A DNA stretch of 20,511 nt, taken from positions 1 to 20,511 of the forward strand of contig JAFSUE010000077.1 of NCBI GenBank assembly GCA_017445435.1, given 5' to 3'. The position numbers and the translations under genes were made by a program. This DNA is from Selenomonadaceae bacterium (GTDB taxonomy: Bacteria > Bacillota > Negativicutes > Selenomonadales > Selenomonadaceae). The notes beneath the pieces are model-generated. The model saw only the letters and a list, made by a program, of their open reading frames with translations, was not told the origin of the DNA and searched no databases. Numbering within the stretch: position 1 is the stretch's first letter; each line of letters begins with the position of its first letter. Shown one piece after another: positions 13,532 through 20,511 of the stretch.

Positions 13532-14893
13532 ATGGATAAATTGAGTTTGAACGAAGTTATAAAAGTCACGAACGCTGAATCAAATTCCAGCGAAAATATT
13601 TTTTTCGACGGCGTGACGACTGATAGCCGCAAAATTGTTGACGGAACTTTATTTGTTGCCTTGAAAGGCGAAAAGTTTAACGGTGAAGACTTTGTCGAAG
13701 ATTCTTTTAAAAAAGGCGCTACTGCCGCGCTTGTCAGCAAAAATTTTAACCGCGAAATTTCTAACGGCGTAATTATTAAAGTTGATGACACATTGAAAGC
13801 TTATCAACAAATTGCTGGTGCGTGGCGTGATAGATTTAAAATTCCAATTATCGCCGTGACTGGTTCGACGGGCAAAACTACCACGAAAGATTTAACTGCC
13901 GCCGTATTAAGTGAACTTGGCAAAATTTTAAAAACGTCCGCCAACTATAACAATGAAATCGGCGTACCGATGACTTTACTTGAACTTACCGAAGAACATA
14001 AAGCCGCTGTCGTCGAAATTGGTATGCGTGGACTTGGACAAATTGTCGCGCTTGCAAAAATCGTTAAACCTACCGTTGCCATTGTTACGAATGTTAATGA
14101 AACGCACATGGAACTTTTAGGCTCAATGGAAAATATTGCGAAGGCGAAAGGCGAACTTGTCGAATCAATTCAAACTGGCGGCACGGTAATTTTGAACGTC
14201 GACAATCCCTACGTTGCCGATATGGTTAAACTTGTTAAACCTGGCGTAAAAATTATTACGAATGGCATTGAAAAGCCTGCCGATTTAAAAGCTGAAAATG
14301 TTGTGACTGGTGAGGCGTCAACTGATTTTGATTTGCTGTACAAAGGAAAACTTTTCCATTTCGACTTGCCAATAATTGGGCGTCATAATGTTTCAAATGC
14401 GCTTGCCGCCATTGCCGCTGGAATGAATGAAGGTCTGCTTTACAAAAGATCTCAACGCGGGCTTTTATCTTTCGCCACAACTAAGATGAGGTTTGAAGTT
14501 ATTCGACGCGACAAAATAACAATCGTTAATGATGCTTACAATGCAAGTCCCGCGTCAATGCGTGCCGCGATTAAAACTTCCGCCGAAATTTACGACACGC
14601 GGAAAATTGCCGTACTTGGTGATATGTTTGAACTCGGCGACATTGCGGAAAAAGCTCACCGCGAAATTGGCGAATACGTTTTTGAAAATGGCTTTGAAAT
14701 TTTAATTACCGTCGGTGAACTTGGCAAATTCATTGCGGAAGGTGCAAAGGCGGCAGGTATGAAAAATGTTTTCGTGACAGATTCGCATGAAGACGCCGCT
14801 AAAACTCTGCGCGGCATACTTCAACACGACGACGTTATTTTATTTAAAGCGTCTCACGGTATGCACATGGAAAAAGTCATTGAGTTAATCTAA
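13532..14893 (+). CDS. murF: UDP-MurNAc-tripeptide-D-alanyl-D-alanine ligase MurF
   Basis: Adds D-Ala-D-Ala to the UDP-MurNAc-tripeptide, the last cytosolic peptide step of peptidoglycan synthesis. The 453-residue protein has the N-terminal substrate domain (GVTTDSRKIVDGTLFVALKG), the ATP loop TGSTGKTTT (about 110-118) and TNVNETHMELLGSMENIAKA. The C-terminal domain has NDAYNASPASMRAAI and VLGDMFELG. GTG 13523, ATG 13526 and ATG 13532 are in frame; I chose 13532 because AGGTG lies six bases before it. A bidirectional terminator follows, so no further division or wall genes are co-transcribed, unlike in a typical dcw cluster. Confidence 0.95.
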   Translation: MDKLSLNEVIKVTNAESNSSENIFFDGVTTDSRKIVDGTLFVALKGEKFNGEDFVEDSFKKGATAALVSKNFNREISNGVIIKVDDTLKAYQQIAGAWRDRFKIPIIAVTGSTGKTTTKDLTAAVLSELGKILKTSANYNNEIGVPMTLLELTEEHKAAVVEIGMRGLGQIVALAKIVKPTVAIVTNVNETHMELLGSMENIAKAKGELVESIQTGGTVILNVDNPYVADMVKLVKPGVKIITNGIEKPADLKAENVVTGEASTDFDLLYKGKLFHFDLPIIGRHNVSNALAAIAAGMNEGLLYKRSQRGLLSFATTKMRFEVIRRDKITIVNDAYNASPASMRAAIKTSAEIYDTRKIAVLGDMFELGDIAEKAHREIGEYVFENGFEILITVGELGKFIAEGAKAAGMKNVFVTDSHEDAAKTLRGILQHDDVILFKASHGMHMEKVIELI

Positions 14894-14920
14894 TCAAAAA
14901 ATTTTTAGAATTTTAGTCAA

Positions 14921-14967
14921 AAAAGACACCCCCGATTTAGCGACATTTGCAAACGGCGGTGTCTTTT
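14921..14967. terminator. Bidirectional terminator between murF and trkA
   Basis: AAAAGACACC (14921-14930) pairs perfectly with GGTGTCTTTT (14958-14967), with T-runs on both strands. It lies between convergent murF and trkA and would stop both. Confidence 0.88.
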
Positions 14968-15020
14968 TATTTGTCAATATTGAAATAGGAAACATTTTTT
15001 CCGCGTGATATTTTAAAAAT

Positions 15021-16382
15021 TTAAACTATAAATCTTTGTTCGTTGGTGAACCAGCTAACGACTTCCTGCGCGGAGCCACGAAGGCAAAATAAAATAATTC
15101 TATCGCCGTCCAATAAAATCGTATGACCATTTGGAATTGCCGCAACGCCTTTTCGTACGTAAGCACAAACTAGGCACGACTTAGGCAGTTTAACTTCCAT
15201 AAGTTTTTTACCTTCAGCCTTCGTACCTTTTTTAACGATAACTTCAACGGCTTCAGCCTTCGCGCCTTCCAAAATTGAAACGCGCGTTACGCCGCCACGT
15301 CGAACAAAGGCTAAAACTTCACTGGCTGAAAGTAGCCGCGCAGAAATTACAACGTCGACGCCAACTGTTTCAATCAGTTCAACGTATTCAGTACGATAGA
15401 CGCGGACGACTGTTTTTTTTGCGCCCATATGCTTAGCAAGTAGCGCCATCATCAAATTTAATCTGTCATCTTCCGTAAGACAAACTACCACGTCAGCAGA
15501 GGCGATACCTTCTTCCGCCAATAAATCAACGTTCGTACCGTCGCCGTAAATTGCAATGCTGTCACCAGTCAAAAGTTCCGCCATTTGTTCGCAACGTTCA
15601 CGATCTTTTTCAATGACTTTGACGGAAATTCCCGCGTTAATCAGTTGACCGACTAAAGCACGAGCAATTCTGCCAGCGCCGATTATCAAAACTTTTTCAA
15701 GCGGTCGTGTATCTTGTTGCACAAGGTTAGCGCTAAATTTTTCAATGGCGCTTGGAAAGCCGATAAAGTAGGCGTTATCGTGAACTTGAAAAGAATCGTC
15801 GCCGTGCGGAATAATCATTCTATGATCACGATGAATCAGTCCAGCCAAAATTCCTGCGGGAAGTTTTAAATTTTTCAGCGGAATATCAGCAAGTTGACTG
15901 CGGCGGTGAATTTTCGTTTCAAACAATCTAATTTTACCGTCAGCAAAATCGTCGACGTTAAGCGCGGCAGGCGTCGTCAAAATTCTGTAAATTTCATTAG
16001 CGGCGATAAGTTCAGGATTTAACAGTAAATCAATATCAAAATTTTTCTTGACGTATTCGCGAGCCTCACTCATAAATTGCATATCGCGAATGCGGGCGAT
16101 TGTATGTTTAATGCCGTGCTTTTTGGCAAGAATACAAGCAACCATATTAACTTCGTCAGTTGAAGTGACGGCGATAAAAATTTCTGCGCGGTTAATGTCG
16201 GGGTCGTCAAGCGTTATCGGATTCGTGCCGCTTTTATTAATCGTCATAACGTCAAGCGTTTCTTTAACGGCGGTCAACTGATTTTCATCTTTATCGACGA
16301 CTACGACTTCAATTCCTTCACTGCTTAAAAGTTCGGCGATTGTGTAACCCAACTTGCCAGCGCCGATTATCACGACACGCAT
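15021..16382 (-). CDS. trkA: Trk potassium-uptake regulatory subunit TrkA
   Basis: The cytosolic NAD(H)/nucleotide-binding gating subunit of Trk/Ktr-type potassium channels. The 453-residue protein is a tandem RCK duplication. The first nucleotide-binding half starts VVIIGAGKLGYTIAELL (glycine loop 7-12, D30 at the end of the second strand), followed by a TrkA-C domain. The second half starts VLIIGAGRIARALVGQL (235-240), followed by a second TrkA-C domain. No membrane subunit (TrkH/KtrB) lies in the window, so the partner is encoded elsewhere. The ATG is preceded by AAAGGCGGTG. It follows fhs by 27 bases and is probably co-transcribed with it. Confidence 0.95.
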   Translation of the reverse strand: MRVVIIGAGKLGYTIAELLSSEGIEVVVVDKDENQLTAVKETLDVMTINKSGTNPITLDDPDINRAEIFIAVTSTDEVNMVACILAKKHGIKHTIARIRDMQFMSEAREYVKKNFDIDLLLNPELIAANEIYRILTTPAALNVDDFADGKIRLFETKIHRRSQLADIPLKNLKLPAGILAGLIHRDHRMIIPHGDDSFQVHDNAYFIGFPSAIEKFSANLVQQDTRPLEKVLIIGAGRIARALVGQLINAGISVKVIEKDRERCEQMAELLTGDSIAIYGDGTNVDLLAEEGIASADVVVCLTEDDRLNLMMALLAKHMGAKKTVVRVYRTEYVELIETVGVDVVISARLLSASEVLAFVRRGGVTRVSILEGAKAEAVEVIVKKGTKAEGKKLMEVKLPKSCLVCAYVRKGVAAIPNGHTILLDGDRIILFCLRGSAQEVVSWFTNEQRFIV

Positions 16383-16409
16383 AAATTCACCGCCTTTAAG
16401 TTAAAAATT

Positions 16410-18077
16410 TTAAAATAAACCGCTAATAATTCCGTCAGGCGTAATGTCAATTTTTTCAGCGGCAGGACGTTTCGGCAAGCCTGGCATTGTCAAAATATTT
16501 CCCAAAAGTACGACGATAAATCCCGCGCCTGCAGAAAGTTTTACTTCGCGAACAGTCACGGTAAAACTTTTTGGACGCCCAAGTTTAGATGCGTCGTCAC
16601 TCAATGAATACTGCGTCTTCGCAATGCAAATTGGAAGTTTGCCGTAACCAAGCCTTTCAAGGTCAAGAATTTGTTTTTTCGCGGCGGCTGAATAGTCAAC
16701 GCCTTTTGCACCGTAAATTTTTTTAGCGACGGCAGAAATTTTTTGCATAATACTTTCGTCGTCTTCGTATGTGAACTTGAAATTTTTCTCCGCGTCGAAA
16801 ACTGATTCAACGGCATAAGCTAAACCAATTCCGCCAACGCTACCTTCAGCGAAAACTTTTGAACGCGCAAACTTTACATTTTTTTCCGCGCAGAAAAGTT
16901 CAACTTCGGCAACTTCTTCGTCAGTGTCAGTCGGAAAATCATTCAAGGCTACGACTGCTGGCAGTCCAAAATTTTGAATGTTTTCAATATGTTTAGCAAG
17001 ATTATCTAAACCTTTTTTCAGCGCTTTAACGTTTGGCTTAGCAAGTTTATCTTTTTTAACGCCGCCGTGCATTTTTAACGCGCGAATCGTAGCCACAATT
17101 ACGACGGCGTCAGGACGTAAACCGCTCATTCTGCATTTAATGTCAAGGAATTTTTCAGCGCCTAAATCTGCACCGAATCCAGCTTCAGTGACGACAATGT
17201 CAGCCAGTTTCAACGCATATTTAGTAGCCGTGACGGAATTGCAACCGTGCGCAATGTTCGCGAAAGGTCCGCCGTGAATTAAAGCTGGTGTACCTTCAAG
17301 CGTCTGAACTAAATTTGGTTTAATCGCGTCTTTCAACAGCAACGCTAATGAGCCAGTAACTTTTAAATCGTCCGCCGTTACTGGTTGACCTTCGACGTTG
17401 TAAGCTACGACAATTTTTCCGAGCCGTGACTTTAAATCGGCAAGATCGCTTGACAGACAAAGTATCGCCATCATTTCAGACGCAACAGTAATGTCGAATC
17501 CACTTTCACGCGGCACGCCGTTAGCTTTTCCGCCGAGACCAACAACAATATTTCTTAAAGCGCGGTCGTTTAAATCCAAAACTCTTTTCCATACGACGCG
17601 GCGAACGTCAATTTTCAATTCATTTCCCTGTTGCAGATGATTATCTAAAACTGCGGCAAGTAAATTGTGTGCGGTCGTCAATGCGTGAAAATCGCCTGTG
17701 AAGTGCAAATTAATATCTTCCATAGGTACAACTTGCGCGTAGCCGCCGCCAGCCGCGCCGCCTTTTATGCCGAAACATGGACCTAAACTTGGTTCGCGAA
17801 GTGCAACACAAACTTTTCTGCCGATACGGTTAAAAGCGTCCGCAAGTCCGATTGAAGTTGTAGTTTTGCCTTCACCTGCTGGCGTTGGAGTTATCGCCGT
17901 CACTAAAATTAATTTGCCGTTGGGATTATTTTTGACGCGTTCCCAAACTTCCGCGCAGATTTTCGCCTTGAAGTTACCGTACAATTCCAAATCGTCAGCC
18001 GTCAAGCCCAATTTTTCGCCGATAGAAATTATTTTGGAAATTTTAGCTTGCTGCGCAATTTCAACGTCACTTAACAA
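16410..18077 (-). CDS. fhs: Formate-tetrahydrofolate ligase
   Basis: Makes 10-formyltetrahydrofolate from formate, ATP and tetrahydrofolate, feeding purine synthesis, initiator-tRNA formylation or acetyl-CoA-pathway carbon flow. The 555-residue length is typical. Family segments include SDVEIAQQAK, the ATP loop TPAGEGKTTT (about 65-74), REPSLGPCFGIKGGAAGGGY, FTGDFHALTTAHNLLAAV and EAGFGADLGAEKF. I favour TTG at 18077, ten bases after AGGAG, which gives the usual start MLSDVEIAQ; a GTG at 18086 lies one base after the ribosome site. No other one-carbon genes are adjacent; trkA follows. Confidence 0.97.
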   Translation of the reverse strand: MLSDVEIAQQAKISKIISIGEKLGLTADDLELYGNFKAKICAEVWERVKNNPNGKLILVTAITPTPAGEGKTTTSIGLADAFNRIGRKVCVALREPSLGPCFGIKGGAAGGGYAQVVPMEDINLHFTGDFHALTTAHNLLAAVLDNHLQQGNELKIDVRRVVWKRVLDLNDRALRNIVVGLGGKANGVPRESGFDITVASEMMAILCLSSDLADLKSRLGKIVVAYNVEGQPVTADDLKVTGSLALLLKDAIKPNLVQTLEGTPALIHGGPFANIAHGCNSVTATKYALKLADIVVTEAGFGADLGAEKFLDIKCRMSGLRPDAVVIVATIRALKMHGGVKKDKLAKPNVKALKKGLDNLAKHIENIQNFGLPAVVALNDFPTDTDEEVAEVELFCAEKNVKFARSKVFAEGSVGGIGLAYAVESVFDAEKNFKFTYEDDESIMQKISAVAKKIYGAKGVDYSAAAKKQILDLERLGYGKLPICIAKTQYSLSDDASKLGRPKSFTVTVREVKLSAGAGFIVVLLGNILTMPGLPKRPAAEKIDITPDGIISGLF

Positions 18078-18176
18078 TTTTTTCACGCTCCTAAAATTTT
18101 TTGCTTAAAAGTTTACAAAAAATTTTTATTTTCTTCAACAAAAAATTTTTGAAAATCATTAAGCTTTGACAATTTT

Positions 18177-18899
18177 TTATCGCCAAAAAATTGAAATTAT
18201 CATCGCTGGTAAAAGATTCGCTACGCAAATTTTATTCTCAAACATTAAATTTATTCCTACACAAAAAATTAAAACATTTCCTACACATGATAAATTTTTT
18301 AACGCAATTTCTGTCATAAGCGGTTCAATAAATCCTGCAAAAAATGTTATCGCGCCTTGAAATATTCCTACTGATATGCAAGAAAAAATACATCCTTTAC
18401 CAAGTCCTGCTGTCATAACCAAAATTATTATTAAATCTAATGAAGATTTTGCAATTAAAATCGTCACATCTTTAAAAATTGCATCGTTAATTGCTCCAAT
18501 AATTGCCATTGCTCCTATGCAAACTGTAAATGACGCCGTTACAAACGCATTCACAAATGTTTTATCGTCATTATTTCCAGATTTTTTCTTCAAAAATTCG
18601 CCAAAATTTTTAAATTTTTTATCAATGTTTATAATTTCGCCAATTAGCCCGCCAAAAATTAAACTTATAATCAATAAAATTTCTCCGTCAGTTTTTAGTA
18701 TTCCGTCTTCAACTTGAAACATTTTGCTTAAAGTTCCAGAAATTCCTATAAAAATTACAGAAATTGCACAAGACATTTGCAAAGTTTTTCTAATTTTTTC
18801 TGTAAAAAATTTTCCGCCTATAAGTCCGATAATTCCACCTAAAATTATTGCTAAAACATTTATTACTGTGCCAATTCCTGGAAAATAAATCAAATTCAA
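18177..18899 (-). CDS. DUF554 membrane protein (YdfK/YqgA-like)
   Basis: A 240-residue integral membrane protein with about six or seven hydrophobic helices. The family start is PGIGTVINVLAIILGGIIGL, and the cytosolic loop between helices has INIDKKFKNFGEFLKKKSG. Later segments such as FVTASFTVCIGAMAIIGAI, ILVMTAGLGKGCIFSCISVG and FFAGFIEPLMTEIALKNLS match the family. DUF554 proteins are putative transporters of unknown substrate. The start is TTG at 18899 with GGAG eight bases upstream. Its base composition (about 30% GC by hand count over 18241-18600) is much lower than fhs next door, which may reflect later acquisition. Confidence 0.9.
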   Translation of the reverse strand: MNLIYFPGIGTVINVLAIILGGIIGLIGGKFFTEKIRKTLQMSCAISVIFIGISGTLSKMFQVEDGILKTDGEILLIISLIFGGLIGEIINIDKKFKNFGEFLKKKSGNNDDKTFVNAFVTASFTVCIGAMAIIGAINDAIFKDVTILIAKSSLDLIIILVMTAGLGKGCIFSCISVGIFQGAITFFAGFIEPLMTEIALKNLSCVGNVLIFCVGINLMFENKICVANLLPAMIISIFWR

Positions 18900-19089
18900 A
18901 ATATCAGCTCCACAAAAAATTTTTCCACATTATATCAAATAAATTTTCACCAAGTATTATAATTTTCTTGAAACTTTAATAATTTTTTAAAGTGTCATAC
19001 TATTTTATATCTTTACAACAGGTTAATTATGAGCGCAATACTTTGTAAAATATCTTTTTGCGAAACCAAATAATTATTTTAATTGTGTG
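18900..19089. other. AT-rich intergenic region upstream of the DUF554 gene
   Basis: It holds two perfect TATAAT boxes on the minus strand (18934-18929 and 18961-18956), either of which could drive the DUF554 gene, but no convincing -35 at normal spacing. No clear hairpin terminator was seen for the kinase gene, and no coding sequence with a ribosome site. Confidence 0.4.
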
Positions 19090-20352
19090 TCATCGCTCAG
19101 GTATCAAAATTTTTACAACAGTTCCGCCGCCTTCGCGCGGATAAATAGTCAAAGTTCCGCCGCACATCATCTCAAGGCGTTGTTGTATGTTTGCCAATGC
19201 GGTATTCTGATTGTAATTTTCAGCAGGCGAAAATCCAGGTCCGTTGTCCTCAACAATAATTTCACTGCCGAAATTTGTTTCACGCGTTTTAATTAAAATG
19301 TAGAGCGGCGCATATTCTGGATCCATTCCGTGCTTGACGGCATTTTCTACAATCGGCTGAAGTGTAAGCGGCGGCAAGCGAAATTCTTTGTGCGGGGTAT
19401 CATATTCAACAAAAAGGCTGTCCTCAAACTGAACCTGTTCAACTGCAAGATAAGCGCGGGTATGTTCAAATTCATCGGCGAAAGGCACTGTATTTTCACT
19501 GGCAATGGCAGTAAAATTTTTGCGAAGATAAGTTGTAAAATCCAGCGTGACTTGTTGAGCTTTTTTTGCATCCTTAGCGCAAAGATAATAAATGCTCATC
19601 ATGGCGTTGTAAATGAAGTGCGGGCGCATTTGCAAGATCATAATATTTGCGCGCTGATTTGCAATTTCGCGCTGTTGCTTGACATAAGATTCAATTTGAT
19701 CGTACAGAATAATTGCGAACATTGAAAGCATTGAAATACATAAACCTAAAACAACAAGTACAATAATTTCTGTAACAACATTTTGGATAAACAAAGAAAA
19801 TTGCAACGGAATCAAATGAAGTAAAAAAGCGACAAAATATTTTCTTGGCAATTTATCGTGTCTTTTTATCACGCTTGCAAGATTTAAAAACATTACCGCA
19901 AAGATTGGAGCAAACAAAAGTAAATACCAATCACCGCGAATATATCGAGTATCTGGCGTAATGTAATAAATGAACGTAGTAAATTGCGAAATTCCCAGCA
20001 CAATAAAAAATATACTCCATAAAATAATTACGACGCGAAAAAGCAAACTCTTTCGCCAATCTTCGCCACAAGTACGCAAAAGGTAAACTGTAAACATTGG
20101 CATCAGTATCGAAATCGAAAAATATTGAAAGTAAATGGTGATTTTTTCCTCCAACGCCATTGTCGGCTCTTCGTAAATTACAAGGTCAATAAAAAGCGTA
20201 AGCATAGACAGTACAAAAACTGCAAACAAGCTGACAAAAAAACGCTTATTCCATTGATTTTTGCTAGGCATTATAACGGCAATCCATAATATCACCAAAG
20301 TTAAAATCAACACCGCACCACATACGAAGTAATAAAATTGCTCCGCAGTCAT
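19090..20352 (-). CDS. LytS/YehU-type sensor histidine kinase
   Basis: A 420-residue membrane kinase. About seven hydrophobic helices fill residues 5-218 and form a membrane sensor. A short coiled linker (ESYVKQQREIANQ) leads to the His_kinase core: phospho-acceptor H245 in QMRPHFIYNAM, then an ATPase domain with the N-box LQPIVENAVKHG (331-342) and VEDNGPGF (367-374). In this class the kinase phosphorylates a LytR-type regulator, often in response to membrane or metabolite signals. GGGGAG lies ten bases before the ATG. The start overlaps the stop of the response-regulator gene by four bases (ATGA), so the two are translationally coupled. Confidence 0.93.
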   Translation of the reverse strand: MTAEQFYYFVCGAVLILTLVILWIAVIMPSKNQWNKRFFVSLFAVFVLSMLTLFIDLVIYEEPTMALEEKITIYFQYFSISILMPMFTVYLLRTCGEDWRKSLLFRVVIILWSIFFIVLGISQFTTFIYYITPDTRYIRGDWYLLLFAPIFAVMFLNLASVIKRHDKLPRKYFVAFLLHLIPLQFSLFIQNVVTEIIVLVVLGLCISMLSMFAIILYDQIESYVKQQREIANQRANIMILQMRPHFIYNAMMSIYYLCAKDAKKAQQVTLDFTTYLRKNFTAIASENTVPFADEFEHTRAYLAVEQVQFEDSLFVEYDTPHKEFRLPPLTLQPIVENAVKHGMDPEYAPLYILIKTRETNFGSEIIVEDNGPGFSPAENYNQNTALANIQQRLEMMCGGTLTIYPREGGGTVVKILIPER

Positions 20353-20511
20353 TGTTTTTCATCTCCCCACGAAAATGGATAGCGAAGATTTTTTAATTGC
20401 GCCCGAACTCCTTCCGCCGTAATTGGTTTAAGTGTAAAACCGCTTGCGCCTGTACTCCATGCGTCGAAGGAGTACTCAATGTATGCAGTCAGATAGACAA
20501 CATTGGTTTGC
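20349..20511 (-). CDS. Response regulator receiver domain, 3' end (partial)
   Basis: Only the last 53 residues lie in the window; the 5' end is beyond position 20511. They form the C-terminal half of a CheY-like receiver. LTAY supplies the conserved threonine, SGFTLKPI supplies the conserved lysine before the cis-proline, and the last helix ends QLKNLRYPF. The protein stops seven residues later, so no LytTR or other output domain follows the receiver. Either the regulator is receiver-only, or an output domain lies before the receiver, outside the window. It is coupled to the kinase downstream. Confidence 0.88.
   Translation of the reverse strand, partial: QTNVVYLTAYIEYSFDAWSTGASGFTLKPITAEGVRAQLKNLRYPFSWGDEKQ

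Noticed and set aside
18087..18176. Tetrahydrofolate riboswitch before fhs
   Set aside because: The leader is short and almost purely AT; no conserved riboswitch core was seen.
19330..19725. Long open frame on the plus strand opposite the sensor kinase
   Set aside because: It has no ribosome site or recognisable domain; it is the antisense shadow of the well-supported kinase gene.

Overview
The window is a gene-dense, moderately AT-rich bacterial chromosome segment. Its gene set suggests an anaerobic Firmicute: formate-tetrahydrofolate ligase, a DUF116 protein, the prmC-tsaC pair, a LytS-type two-component pair, strong AGGAGG ribosome sites and frequent TTG starts. MurE carries the DNPR motif of the meso-diaminopimelate-adding enzyme. 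Together with small secreted proteins of a style common in Negativicutes, this makes a Selenomonadales-like organism my best guess, but only as inference. No rRNA, tRNA or CRISPR array was seen.

Left end (1-2953). A 27-residue membrane peptide with a strong ribosome site lies head-to-head with a predicted antisense RNA. The antisense RNA has a perfect-consensus promoter, shares a terminator hairpin with the peptide gene, and carries a 24-25 base direct repeat of the peptide's translation start. This is the layout of Fst/par type I toxin-antitoxin loci. The antisense promoter lies inside the 3' end of a large single-polypeptide MmeI-like restriction-methylation enzyme, whose target-recognition region is markedly AT-richer than the rest of the gene.

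Minus-strand block (2981-11007). This holds tsaC and prmC (overlapping, translation and tRNA modification), a 257-base structured intergenic region, a secreted protein of unknown function, pncC and rimO (abutting), an orphan solute-binding protein, a second small secreted protein, a DeoR-type regulator and a DUF116 membrane protein. Two intergenic gaps here carry heptanucleotide tandem repeats, one folded into a large hairpin just ahead of the deoR ribosome site. A short relic matching the 3' end of deoR lies about 590 bases from the intact copy.

Peptidoglycan region (11040-14967). The DUF116 gene and murE diverge from a gap with consensus promoters in both directions. murE and murF, normally adjacent, are separated by a phage-type recT on the opposite strand. 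A bidirectional terminator ends murF and trkA.

Right end (15021-20511), all on the minus strand. This holds fhs followed by trkA (one-carbon metabolism, potassium uptake control), an AT-rich DUF554 membrane protein, a seven-helix LytS-like sensor kinase, and the 3' end of a receiver-domain response regulator that overlaps the kinase start by four bases (ATGA).
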